From NCBI GenBank assembly GCA_033296885.1, contig MU863948.1, positions 124,001-188,000 on the forward strand: a stretch of 64,000 nucleotides of DNA, written 5' to 3'. A program made the translations under genes and the position numbers. Shown in pieces: positions 10,897 to 22,131 of this stretch. The notes beneath the pieces are model-generated. The model searched no databases and had not been told where the DNA came from. It saw only the letters and a list, made by a program, of their open reading frames with translations. This stretch comes from Triangularia verruculosa. Its lineage: Eukaryota > Ascomycota > Sordariomycetes > Sordariales > Podosporaceae. Position 1 is the first letter of the stretch. Every line of letters starts with the position of its first letter.

Positions 10897-13292
10897 ATGT
10901 TGCCAAACCCGTCGTGCGACGTTTGTCGAACCATTCTAGAAGTAACAGCATCATACCTGGAAACGCAATTCGAGGATGAGGACCGCCCGATGTAGGTAAA
11001 AAAAGAAAAGAAACCCATCGCCGATACCCTCCATGTTCATTTTTGCTTACGGCACATGATAGGCACGAGTCTGCCGCGCAGAAACTAGGCAGCTATGGTC
11101 ATCTAGTTTCGAACACGGGCTGCAACGCTCACGAGACCTTTTTCAAGTCCGAGTATATCGGGCGCCAGAAGATCCGGGATTCGGCAACGGTGTCAGTGAG
11201 ATCCTTTTTTTACAAGGCAGCCTCAAAACACACGCCTAGGACCAGATTCCTTCAGTTCTATTTTGAAAGTCATCAGCAATCGTCAACAATTGTACCTTTA
11301 GTATGCTCGTCCGAAGATGCATCCCACGATGCACGAAGTGCTCATGGGGGATACATCAACCTAGACAAGGTCAACTCTTGGAAGCGCGACTGTGAAAGCG
11401 GCGAATATCCACACGGCCCCGAATGCTTTATCAACTATGATTTCCCCAAGTCTATGGCGTGGCTCATCGACACGTGGAACCAGTGCTTGGTGCCGGCAAC
11501 GCCCGATCTGTCATACGTTGCGGTGAGTTATGTGTGGGGACAAAAGGCGATGCTCATGACCAAGAGGGCGAATCTTTCCGATCACCAGGAGGATGGCGTA
11601 TTCGATCGACTGGCGGCACTGATACCCGCAACCATCAGAAACGCTATCAGCTTGGTTCCCTTGATAGGCGAGAGGTACCTGTGGGTGGACTCGCTCTGCA
11701 TCGTTCAGGACGAGGACGAGGCAAAACATGCCCAAATCCGCGACATGGCTGAGATATATGGGAGGGCCCTACTCACCATTGTGGCTGCCGACGGCGATGA
11801 CGCCGACCATGGCCTGCGTGGAATTCCCGGCATCTCCAAGCCACGACAACTTCACCCTGAGTTCAGGCTCTCCAGCAAGATCTCTATCCGAGTCTCGCAC
11901 AACATGGCGCTTGGACGTACCACTTGGGCCCGACGAGGTTGGACGTGGCAGGAACTCAACTTTTCACAACGAAGGCTCACTTTTGTTGACGGGTCTGTGC
12001 GTTGGAGGTGTAGCAGATCGTTTCACCTTGAGGACAACGTGCCTGATGCAGATTTTAACACAGATCAAGATGGTGATCTTCCTTACCCCCTAGATCAGAT
12101 TTGTCGGAGTAAAGTAGCGACCGGTGATCCCAGCCTAGAGGACTTGGAATGGGATATTATGGCCTACAACCAGCGGATTCTAACATACGACGAAGATGTA
12201 TTGCCTGCTTTTGAGGGAACACTTGCGACGTATACCCAAACGCATTTTCCACGTGGCTTTCTCTACGGAATGCCAATATCATTTCTGGACCTTGCCTTGC
12301 TGTGGTACACGCCCACACATGGGTCATTTTCAAAATGCCGACAGCCGACGAGACGCGGTTGGAAGTGCCCTCCTCGCTGGGCATGGTCTGGCTGGAAGGG
12401 CAAAGTATACCAGCGTTGGGGTGCAAGCCTTGAAGACTGCTTCAGGGGACCTCTAGCTAGGCACGGGGAACAGACAGTCCCTATTCTCACATGGACTTTG
12501 CGCACCTCTCCCACCGCCGACCCCGTCACTATTCCTTTCCAAAATGATTGGTACGAATGGAAGACCAAGTACATGGGAAAGATGGACAGACTGCCAGCAG
12601 GCTGGAAATATGAGGAGAGAGACCAAATTTTCCAAGAGGAGCCAATCGAGGAGGTCAACATGAACCGCCGGCGACTTCTCCAAGAGTATCACATCCTTGA
12701 TCAACAGATGATCTATCGCCGGCGTCCGGCGGAAAATTACATGTACCGTCGTGATGCCGAGCTATCTCGGGCCAAATTCCACCACCCCATTCCCTGCGGG
12801 CAAGGCCTAGCCTCATCAATAGAGCAGATGTCGCAACCCATCGGTCGATTCCTCTGCGCTCGCACCCAACAGGCGCGGCTTTGGGGTGACAGGCAGCGCG
12901 AACCAATGCCAGAGAAGCTGAAGGAAACAAAGGCGCCGCTTCACTTGTATGAGGCGTTCCAAAACCTCCCACCTGTGCTTCGGGACGTGAGAGGCCAAGA
13001 AGTGGGCGAGATTCGGCCGCACAGCAAAGAGGACAACCACCTGATCAACTCATGGAGAGATGAAAAGGGTGAGGGCGAGAACGCTATCGGGTATCCTTGT
13101 GACATTGTGGCTATTTCCCGAGGGTATGATCTCAATTTTCCTGTGCCTCCGACTCAGGAGTATTACACCTTTTACAACGTTCTCTGGGTCGAGTGGAATC
13201 ATGGCGTGGCGTATCGGCGGGGCGTGGGACGTGTAAAGAGATCGGCATGGGAGAACATGAAGACGGAGGACGTGGAGCTCGTTCTGGGGTGA
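10897..13292 (+). CDS. HET-domain (heterokaryon incompatibility) protein
   Basis: Exons 10897-10991 and 11063-13292 give about 774 aa. The ATG at 10897 has a perfect Kozak context (GCCACCATG). Intron 1 (71 nt, donor GTAGGT, acceptor GATAG) joins in phase 2 and removes an in-frame TAG. Exon 1 encodes a CDVC motif at the N-terminus. The HET domain spans roughly residues 180-330: it has VAVSYVWG, RYLWVDSLCIVQDE and an ALLTIVAAD stretch, followed by RRGWTWQE. These are the standard HET-domain blocks (PF06985). The C-terminal 400 residues carry no recognised domain. HET proteins trigger programmed cell death on non-self recognition in filamentous fungi; the partner of this one is unknown. Confidence 0.85.
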
Positions 13293-13820
13293 CAGCAAAT
13301 ACACCAACACCACAACTCATTCATGATTCCAATCATACAGTACCCATATTCCAAAGACCTCAAAAGCAGTTCGGTCTCTGGATTCTCGTTCAGGGTCTTT
13401 GCATTCGTGGTCATGGCGAAATGCCAGCAACAAAACAACTCTAAACCTTGGCGTTGACCCAAATAAGTAGAAAAGCCTTATCTGGAGAACTGGATAAATA
13501 CAGGGTGGATTGTCAGCGTAAAAGGATAAACATACACCGCAAGACGCCATCATTATTCGTACCTGGGAGCTTTGCCATTGGGCGGTTTCATATCTTTCTG
13601 CGTCTCGCCCTTGATGCTATAATGATGAGCATCACTAAAGCTCTCGGCGAAGGCTGGGAAACCAATTCATCTCTCGCCCTTGTCAACATTGAAGCAATTT
13701 TCTCGTATAAAAGACGGCATCTCCACGCACCTTACTTGGCTACCTTACATCGACTCAACCAGATCAAGCCACCAGCAATCATCAATACGCCAACTCTAAT
13801 CTTCATCACTTAGCGCCACC
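13293..13820. other. Intergenic, promoter of the small secreted protein
   Basis: Contains the TATA element at 13706 and a pyrimidine-rich leader ending in GCCACC before the ATG at 13821. No other gene is seen. Confidence 0.4.
13706..13713 (+). promoter_or_regulatory. TATA box of the small secreted protein
   Basis: TATAAAAG about 108 nt upstream of the ATG at 13821, in an otherwise mixed-composition promoter. Confidence 0.5.
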
Positions 13821-14307
13821 ATGCTCGCCACTCAAGTCCTCAGCTTTTTCTCACTCGCCATGATCGGACAAGCCTCCGTCCTGCCAGCCACTCCCAGGGA
13901 CTCCAACGTGAGCATCGCCTCTGCCCCCCCTCGCCTTCAACAATAGTACTAACCTTCACCCATAGAACGTCATCGTAGCCAGGGCCAACATCTGCAACCC
14001 AGGCGAAGTAGGTGTCGGCACCTTACAACAGTGCGACATCAGCGGCGGATGCTATGGCACCTTCGCCAGCATCCTCTCCCACGACTGCGGCAGAACCGAA
14101 GCCATGAGCAACAAAGACCAGGTCTGCGCCAACGACTACAGCCGCGGCTGGCGTGTCTCCTGCTCCGGCGGCAACCCTAACGAAGTCACGAATCCGAACA
14201 ATAAGCGCTACGCCAACTGCTACAAACCCAGCAAGACTTTCTGTGGATTTGGAGCTGGGATTAGTACTATTTACATCAATGTGAAGTATTGCTGCCAGCC
14301 TATCTGA
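13821..14307 (+). CDS. Small secreted cysteine-rich protein (effector-like)
   Basis: Exons 13821-13907 and 13966-14307, joined in phase 0, give 142 aa. The 58-nt intron has donor GTGAGC, a textbook TACTAAC branch and acceptor CATAG. The start has context GCCACCATG. Residues 1-19 are a signal peptide (MLATQVLSFFSLAMIGQAS). The mature part has 10 cysteines and ends YCCQPI; many Gly, Asn and Ser residues fit a compact disulphide-bonded extracellular protein. Too short an open frame hides most of it unless the intron is removed. I do not recognise the family; it could be an effector or an antimicrobial-type protein, by inference from size, signal peptide and Cys content. A hAT-like MITE sits 53 bp past the stop. 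Confidence 0.7.
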
Positions 14308-14352
14308 GCGGGCAGTTGAAGCCTGCGGTCCCTAGGTTACGAGGAGAAAGAG

Positions 14353-14745
14353 GTGTCAAGTAGGGATGCCGGATTTTTACAAACAACAAAAACATGTATG
14401 TAAAAAACGGTTTTTTATTTGAAAAAATAAAAGTATTTTTCGGTTTTTTTCAAGGGTTAGGGTTTTAAAAATATTAACCTTTAGATACCTACTACCTTGC
14501 ATCGTAATAGTATAAAATAACTGCTTTAAGTATCTTAAAGTATATTAAAAATAGATAGAAAGGAAGATCTTTTTAATTTAAGAAGAATGTAATTGTGGTG
14601 ATATCGATGATGTGGTTGATGGTAAGCGGTGAGAGTGGGCGGTAAGAAGCACAGGCCACCTTGTTGTATGTTGTTTTTTACCGTTTGTTGTTTATTACGT
14701 GAAAAAGTCCTATTTTTTCAGTAAAATTGCATCCCTAGTGTCAAG
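14353..14745. repeat. 8-bp target-site duplications flanking the hAT-like MITE
   Basis: GTGTCAAG at 14353-14360 and again at 14738-14745, immediately abutting the two element termini. Both copies are identical, which suggests a fairly recent insertion. Confidence 0.8.
14361..14737. mobile_element. hAT-like non-autonomous element (MITE), 377 bp
   Basis: The element starts TAGGGATGC and ends with its exact inverse GCATCCCTA, so it has 9-bp perfect terminal inverted repeats. The next bases remain partly complementary (ATTTTTAC against ATTTTAC). It is flanked on both sides by the same 8 bp, GTGTCAAG. An 8-bp target-site duplication with TAGGG-type ends is the hallmark of the hAT superfamily. The interior is strongly AT-rich and has no open frame, so mobility would depend on a transposase elsewhere. 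It lies between two convergent small secreted protein genes. Confidence 0.8.
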
Positions 14746-14841
14746 GCTCGACTTTGGGTACGCGAATAGCGCAAATTACTACTATTGATGTACCTATCCC
14801 AATCAAAACGAGATGTTACCATGAGAATGAGACAGTTATCT

Positions 14842-15203
14842 TTAAAACCCCTGCCTCGCAACCTGAGCCTGGGCAGCAGCAATCGTGCCCTGAGCATTAG
14901 GATCGACGAAGCCACATCCATTCTTTCCGTTCTGGAACTGAGCAGCTTCGGCCGAGCAGACTCCCGCTCCGCTCGCGTCAGCGCAACACCCCGACGCGCA
15001 GTCGGCATTGTTGACGCAGCCACCAGTGATGAACTGCGAGCCGTTTCCCTGCCCGACGTTCCTCGCGCCGGCGTTGTTGGGTGTGATTTGTGCCATGGCG
15101 GTTACGGCAACTGAAAGACTTGTAAGCACTCTTCTAGACCAAGAAGGAGGAGGATGGATGGGGACGCACAAGCCAAGAGAGCGGCTATAGTAAGGCGGAC
15201 CAT
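14842..15203 (-). CDS. BAS2-like small secreted protein
   Basis: Exons (minus) 15203-15170 and 15110-14842 give 100 aa. The 59-nt intron has donor GTGCGT, branch CTTAC and acceptor TTTCAG, in phase 1. Splicing creates a clean signal peptide, MVRLTIAALLAFAVTAMA. The mature chain has GQGNGSQFITGGC, NADCASGCC and NGCGF motifs and ends VARQGF. This spacing and length match the biotrophy-associated secreted protein 2 (BAS2) family first described in Magnaporthe oryzae, which is also present in saprobes. Six or more cysteines probably form disulphides. The alternative unspliced start further upstream lacks a signal peptide. Its role in this organism is unknown. Confidence 0.75.
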
Positions 15204-17046
15204 CTCGATAATATTAAACTTGTATAAAGCCCACAGAGCTGACGTCGACACCAGGTCGTTTGATGAAATGAATTGAGGAAGGTGGGAGAGGTTATGATGG
15301 AAGAGATGATGATAATAGCGCCATTTCCCCGGGTTTGCATATCTTTATGTATTGTGGCGCCTGGTCTATCAGTGGGACGATCACTTCCCATCTGAATGAC
15401 GGGGAAAGATGCGACTGTTCTTGTTGCGGATCATACTATAGTTCGAACATCCTCCCTCAACAGTACCCAAGATTAGCTGGAAGAGGATTGGCGATCTGAT
15501 GGGGATTTTGTCAAAAAAAACAGCGATCGTTGAATGCCTTGGTGTTGCGGTTGTAAGCGGTGACACATGTTGTCTGATCGGCTCAAGCCCCTGAATCGAC
15601 AATAGGGGTTAAACCTGAAGCCTTGGCGTTGGCGTCCTGACAGCGCGCATCATTCATGCATGGGAATCTTTGACGTTCTGGGAGTCAAAGCTTAGATTAG
15701 GCGGTTTGAATCAATGAACCTCATAGTGTCTGCAAGAGAAAGGAATGTCCTGCCGGATGGTGAGGTTCTACCAACAACTTCGGTCGGGAAAGGTCATGGC
15801 CCATCGCAACCCACTTCATCGATGTCAAAAGGTGACTTAGTTTCAAGAGATGCCATTCAAACACTTGAATTCTCGTGGACACATCAACTGTCAGAGGGAG
15901 ATCTCACGGTGAAGATAGCCTCCCTCCCTCTCTCAGCCACAGGGCAACCAGCCTTGTGGATCGAAGGATCAAGCCTCCTCAAGGCACAGGGCTGGCAAAA
16001 TCACAGCAGCCATTCTCGTAAGCGTCCGCCCCAGGTCAACGCAACCAACAGCCGCGTAAGATATAACTGCACACGTTGGCATGCCGGAACAATCCTTTGC
16101 CCTGGATCCAGTGCCATGGACGGTGCTTACCCCTCAGCCAGTCAGAAGCAACTGCAAGCTAACGCCACCAACCACCAATATCGCCAGGTACAGGCACCTT
16201 GCAGCAAGCTTCTATTCGTGTAAGGTACCTGGGCGGCTACCGTCCGTATTAGGTTTCTGCTTCGGCATCTTGTATTAGGCTCTTGATTACCTTAGGATCC
16301 TGCGCCTCACCTCTATTTACCACCCCAATCTTGCTCAACAAACTCAGTGATGTCTTGACCGATCCGCGACCATTCCCCACTGAGTAAACCCGCAAGGTAG
16401 CTTTACTCTAGGTACATAGCGATATATCTCCTTCTCTCACATGCGACTGAGGCTTCCTGCACAAATGCATATGCACCCAACCGCCTGGGCAAAACTCCGC
16501 CTCTCAACTCCTACTCGCTGGCCGGCTGCTCAAACTGTCGGCCAGCCGCCCGGTCCATAAATGCCGCGGATAGCCATTGCATGGTGCATAGCGGCAACTG
16601 AATATAAACCATCATCAGCGCTAGAGAATGCGGGCAGCGAGTCGCCCCGATGCCGTGTATCATGACATCCCCTCGGCGGTATCTACGGTGGGTGAGATGA
16701 TGGCAAAAGTATACCGAAGATTGCAAGGCTGTGGTGGTCTACAACTTTGCCTGCAGCTGTGTGTATGCGGCTGAGGGCGGTTCTATGCAGGATACATTCC
16801 TGAAGTGGGAGGCTGGGTGTTGGGAACCTCCTACCTGGATGTGGCAAGACGTAGCGGGATGTGAGTGTTCACTTTTCAATTTCTGACACTGGCGACGGAG
16901 AGAGAGAAATTCCCTCACACTAAAAGAGCCTCACGGTTCTTGAAGACCATGATCACCCTGTCAGAGGCGGCATCGTGTTAGTTAGTTTGGACTCTTCAAC
17001 ATGATGCGACCTTCAAGGCACAGAGACATCAATAATTAGTTGGCCT
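15204..17046. other. Gene-poor stretch
   Basis: No gene is supported. An ATG-started open frame at 15714-16223 (169 codons) has no recognisable domain and an amino-acid composition close to random. The right end carries the upstream region of the tRNA gene. Confidence 0.35.
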
Positions 17047-17133
17047 GCCCGGCTAGCTCAATCGGTAGAGCGTGAGACTCTTAAGGAGAACTCCGAAATC
17101 TCAAGGTTGTGGGTTCGACCCCCACGTCGGGCT
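17047..17133 (+). tRNA. tRNA-Lys (anticodon CTT) with a 14-nt intron
   Basis: The acceptor stem GCCCGGC (17047-17053) pairs with GTCGGGC (17126-17132), with one G-U pair. The A box is TAGCTCAATCGG and the B box GGTTCGACCCC. The anticodon stem GAGAC/ATCTC... encloses a loop with CTT, and a 14-nt intron interrupts it just 3' of the anticodon, at the position typical for eukaryotic nuclear tRNA introns. Removing the intron leaves 73 nt with a normal cloverleaf. The discriminator base is T; CCA is not encoded. Confidence 0.95.
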
Positions 17134-20100
17134 CAATTCCCGTCTTTGACGATTCCTTTTGCATTCTTTTCCTTTTTTTTCTCCTCCTTAACCCCTGGAC
17201 CCCTGAGTTTGTTCAGCCTCCCTCCTCGTTGTCCGGGCAGTCACCAAGAAAAATGGAAGGTGTCAGCGTCAGCAAGGGATTTCTTGGGGAATGCATTGTT
17301 GTCTTGCTTATTAATAGCAAGTCACATCCCGGCACTTGGCCGGCAAGGGACACAGGTAGGGGGCACGTGCGAGCCCCAGTTGCAACCCCACATTCTTTTT
17401 TCAGGTGGTGGGACACGACGGGGGACAAGCCCCGCTTTGAATCGGCACCCGTCGGAGTTAAAAACGAGGGGCATGCGAGGAGGGACGAGAACGACGGGCG
17501 GTTAGTATCAGGCAAATCTGACAGATGCGAATGGGAGAGCAGCTTCTGTCATATTCTCATTCTCTACTGCATGACGACGACTTTCCCAATCAAGGACAAA
17601 AAGCACGGGATGAACGCAGGCGACAAAAGGTTTTGTGAGAAAAATATAGGGGCCAAGACCAGTAGACGAGGGGATGGCAATATATATCCCACTCCCTCAG
17701 TTATCACCACCTGCCCTTCCTTTGGCTTATCCATGAGAGAAAGAAGGGGGCCATGCTGTGCCCGCTAAATACCAAGCGTCGTATGCATGGAACGTTCCCA
17801 CTTGCTGCACCCTACGCTAGCAGATAACGCAAGGGCGGTGCGGTTGGATAAAAATTATCGTATCTTGTTTCCGGTCTCAAGAGATCTGATGACGGAAATG
17901 TAACCAGAACAAAAAAAAAGAAGAAAAAAAGGAAGATCTGGGTTTGACTGTAACCCTCCGTGTAAGGGAGATCTATCTCTCGGCCCAAAAAGTCCCGTCG
18001 TAACCTCTTCCCCTCTGACTGGTTGCCAGGAAGTTTTGCTCGGATTCGGCCACTGTGCCGAAAAGGACATCAGGCTCAGGTACCGCCATGGGCTTACCGC
18101 CACCACCTGCAGCATGGGAAGTGCTTGCATATTCCGAAACCTCAAAACTGATCCTCGAGGAGCGGATGGGCTCCAGGACATACCACAACACAACAAATGA
18201 GATACACGTGTACACAGGCACAGGGGCAAAAAAAGATCACAGAGACTTATTTAGCAATGTGCGGCCCGTCTCTTGACATGGCACGCATGGCATGGCAGGT
18301 GTCCATTTTTGTCATCGGTGTCGGTGTCGTGGCGTTCAGGGACTCGGACGGGTACGGAATCCATGGACCGAGAGATGAGAAGGGGTTTGTCGGGTTGTTC
18401 AATGTTTGGCTGTCAGAGTAGTGTGTATATGCGCCCCGCCAATAGCGCCATGTCAACTTTTGAAGAATGTCGAGGTGGCATGTGGCAAACACCTGTGTTA
18501 TTGCTCTCGGTTTGTCCAAGGAGGTGAATCCGCCGGAATGATTGGGGATGTCGGGGAATACTTTGGTCTGACCACCGCCGAGAGTTGGTGATGGTTTCTC
18601 TTCGGCATATCGGTGTCGGGCTTTTGTCGCCTGGTCATACATGAGCAGTCGAATTGCGCAGACACAAAGTATTGTTGAGGCCGGGCAAGAAATCAGGCTC
18701 CGCTGCCACGTTGTTAAACTTATATTCGGCGTCCCACACAAGCAAACCGGCGCAAAAGGAGGCTGTCAAGAGCGGTGAGCGAGTGAAGCAGGTCATGGAA
18801 GGTCCAAAATGCAACCCCACGGGTCCGCGCCCTCGTCACCTGGACAGTCATTGTGCCTCGTTCATGCAGGTGCACCATGAAGCTTGGATGCTTTCCCATC
18901 CAGGCCAGGCACCTTTTCAGGTGTCACCACCCTCCACGGGCTGCTGTGCACTTGGCCGGCCAGCAATCCTCCGGAGATCGGCAAGGCTCTTGTTCGAGAC
19001 CGCCTTCGAGAACAAATCCAGGACGGGAATATCCCAATGTTTTGTTGCATGATGAAGAGTTTCCATGTCTCGACGGTGTCTGAAGATGTGTCAACCTCGC
19101 TCTTCCCAATCCGGGAGACATTGCCCTGGTCCAGCTACCTAACCCCTGGCTGCGTCTTCAGGCCCCACTGTTGCATTCGCCCAAGACACGATGACGCAAT
19201 GAACTGTCGATGGACGAGGAACCCCGCCATCCGCCGGTGATGCCAAAAGAGGAGAAGCCACAGATCGCTCGCTTAGATTGCGGGTGCAGGAATGCCGAAG
19301 GGGGCTTGGTGTCTTGGTCCCCAGATCGAACTCAGAGAAAAGAGAGATAGCGACGCCGTTGCGCCGATGGCAGGGCACCGTCAAATCCGGTTCCCTTTGC
19401 ACCGGCGCACAAAGCAAAAGGGAGATGCCGTCCAAAAACCTTGTCAAAGCCACACAAAACTAGAACCCAGCCTCGGGGAACACGGCAGGGAAGATGGCTC
19501 AAAGCATGTCTGGGGGCTCCCAGGGCCGCGCAACCCACGGTACAAGCTCATGATGGCTGTGCGATAGTGTCTGACTCTGAAGCAGCCTTGGAACACAGAG
19601 TCGGAGAGAAACCGAAAAGGTGGAACGCCACAAAGGAGACGGTCGAATTAGGATGTGTATCCCTCGACATGAAGGGAGGTGGATGGATGATGGCCTCCCC
19701 TCACTCCTCCAGGCACCCGACAGGTACATACAAGGGGTGATGGGACAGCTGGAGCTGCATCTCTGGGACCACCAAGCAGCGCAGCCGCAGCAGCCAGGTA
19801 CCCGGAGGCGGAAGCTGCGTGGAATCAGGACGAAGGACGGGGCACACAGAGCTCGAGCGAGTTAAAAAGTGCCCAAGTGACTCAGACCAGCAGATGAATT
19901 GTACAATGATTACGGCACCCTCACGTTGATGTCCAGATGACCATATTTAAACTTTTGTACTTGCTTGTCTCGACTGCAGCGGTGCCCCCTGCCTCCCTGC
20001 CCTGCCCCTCCTTTTTTTCTTTCTTTTTGGCCTGATCTATCTAGGGCAGGATGCCATCGGAGAAGCAGGACAACACTTGCTGGTGGCTGGGCTGGGCTGG

Positions 20101-22131
20101 GCGCGCATTATACGAAGGTAGAGTCGTAATAGTAGAGGGGCAAACGGGAAGTTATATTGGGAATGCAAGCAAGCGTGGCAGCAGCAGCAGCTGCACCTGC
20201 ATCAAAACAAAGTTGATCAGACGAAAGCAAAAAGGTCCAACCCCTCGATAAAATAATGACAGAAAAACCACTGGGTGACTGGCTGTCCCGATAAACTGGT
20301 CGCCAGCCATGCTGTTAAAGTGTCTAGCGCCGGAAGTTAGTCCTATTTGAGATAGGACATCGGGAAACGACCCCTCCTTTTTTTTTTTACCGCCTCAGGT
20401 TCTTTATCATATTTTGGAGCTCCCCACGGGAAGACGGTGTTCGAGATGCCACCGAACAAGAGAGAAAGTGCGCCCCCCCGCAACCGTTCTTCTGCCCGGA
20501 CTCGGCTTGGGTCTGATGGTCCATCCATAATCCCATCTCTGTGGTTCTTTTTGTCTGGTCCCCCCTCTCCCCCGCCGCCCTGACAATCATCACCTCAACA
20601 TCGTCATCACACAACACACGGAGGTGGCCCCTGTCCCGGCATCGACGCTTGTAAAACTCCCCAAAAGTCTCCATCCTGCTTCCCAGCTGCAGGCTGCCGG
20701 GAGCTGTCCTATCACAGGAACCTGCAGCAACCCAGTCTCCAAGTCTGTGTGACAGGACCACAACTATGCGGTAATCCTCACCATCTTCCGGCACCCTTCT
20801 TTCTTTCTGTCTCTTCTTCAAGCTTCCCACCGCCACCACCACCATCTGTTCACGGATACTAGCGAAACATTTCTCGATTCCTCCTCCTGCATATTCTCGG
20901 ATCATCTGGCACCATCTCTCTGCCGCACTTTCCACCAACCGCATCGTGATATTCCATCAGCCGCCCCTGACATTGACACAAACGGACTAGTTGGTTTCGA
21001 GGCCATCGTCAGCCTGATAGTACCTCGCTCCTCAGATCCACGCTGCATTTTGTCCGATAGGGAAGACATTGCATGGGCTGCATCCATCCAGGCCCGCGGC
21101 AAGAAGCATCTACACACGGTGGTTGGCCCCTCGCTCCTGTAGTTCGTCAGCAAGGGCGACCAAAGGGCCACCCCCAGCGAGCCAACTGGAAGCTCGAGTC
21201 CCCCCGACCGAGATCTGGACCACGGCATAGCTGCACTGGAACTGGAACTCGGGTTGAACAGACGAGACAGCTGGTTGGCCAAGCCTTCGAGGGCTCAAAC
21301 ATCCTTCTGTCTTTTCTTCACCCACCACGAATATCCATCCGCTCGTGCCTAGTGTGGTGTATTGTTGATCTCCCAGCCCTTTCTGGGTAAGCCTGCGTTG
21401 GACGGTCCACCCGGACGACAGGCCTTCGCCACACACACCGGCAGCCCCCTGCCGCCTGCAAAACGAAAGACACAACCCGCCTCATCACTCACTGTCGCAA
21501 GCACTCACACCAAGCACTTTCTTTCTGGCTGACGTTCTTCTTTTGCCTGGGACCTGCTTCTCCCTTTCTTACTGTACAGAAAAGGACTTGGCGCACCTCT
21601 TCCACTCAACGGTGGAATGTGTTTGCGTTGATCGTCTCGGCTCCCGTTCAGCCTGTGCCTGTGCCTGTGCCGCCCTCAGGAACCCCACCGCGAGTCCCGG
21701 AAGTCCCAGGGATAACGACAGGGAAGTCAGGGGGACGAGCTCCTCCACAGAAACCCAACCTTGCGACCGAAGAAAAAAAAAAGCCGCTATCCCGGGTCTT
21801 GGTGCAATAATCACAAAACAACACGCTTTCCGGCTAACGAAGGACGCTTTCGAATGATCAGCCTCCGCTGGTCCTTTTTCTCCCTGTTCTCCTGCCCCTC
21901 TCCCTCTGCCGTTTCCCCTCCGACCACTCTCTTTTGTCCCTAGCTCAATCATTCCCAAACACCCTCCCCGCCGCCGCTCCCCGCACTTACCCCTGCCGCG
22001 GACTCGGTCGTCTCAGCCTCACCGGGCAGTCCACGCATATCTACCCTGAACCCCTCGCCTGTGCTCCCGCATCTGGTTGCACTCTTGCACCACCCTCCCA
22101 CCCCCCTTAACCACCACGGGCACCACACACC
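17134..22131. other. About 5 kb without a gene: leader/promoter of the C2H2 factor
   Basis: Many short open frames occur on both strands (for example 17109-17768, 18247-18741, 20387-20944), but none has a domain, conserved motif or workable intron structure. From ~20,500 onwards the + strand is rich in C/T tracts, typical of fungal 5' leaders, and contains many upstream ATGs. A long regulated leader, and possibly non-coding transcripts, are plausible for a transcription-factor gene; that is inference. Confidence 0.4.

Noticed and set aside
14454..14464. GGTTAGGGTT resembling telomere repeats
   Set aside because: Fewer than two units, inside the MITE; not enough for a telomere relic.
15714..16223. 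ATG-started open frame of 169 codons
   Set aside because: No domain, no intron logic and random-like composition in a gene-poor stretch.
17109..17768. Open frame of 219 codons overlapping the tRNA 3' end
   Set aside because: It begins inside the tRNA gene and has no recognisable protein feature.
18247..18741. Minus-strand open frame of 164 codons
   Set aside because: No homology-like motif, and it competes with other equally long chance frames.
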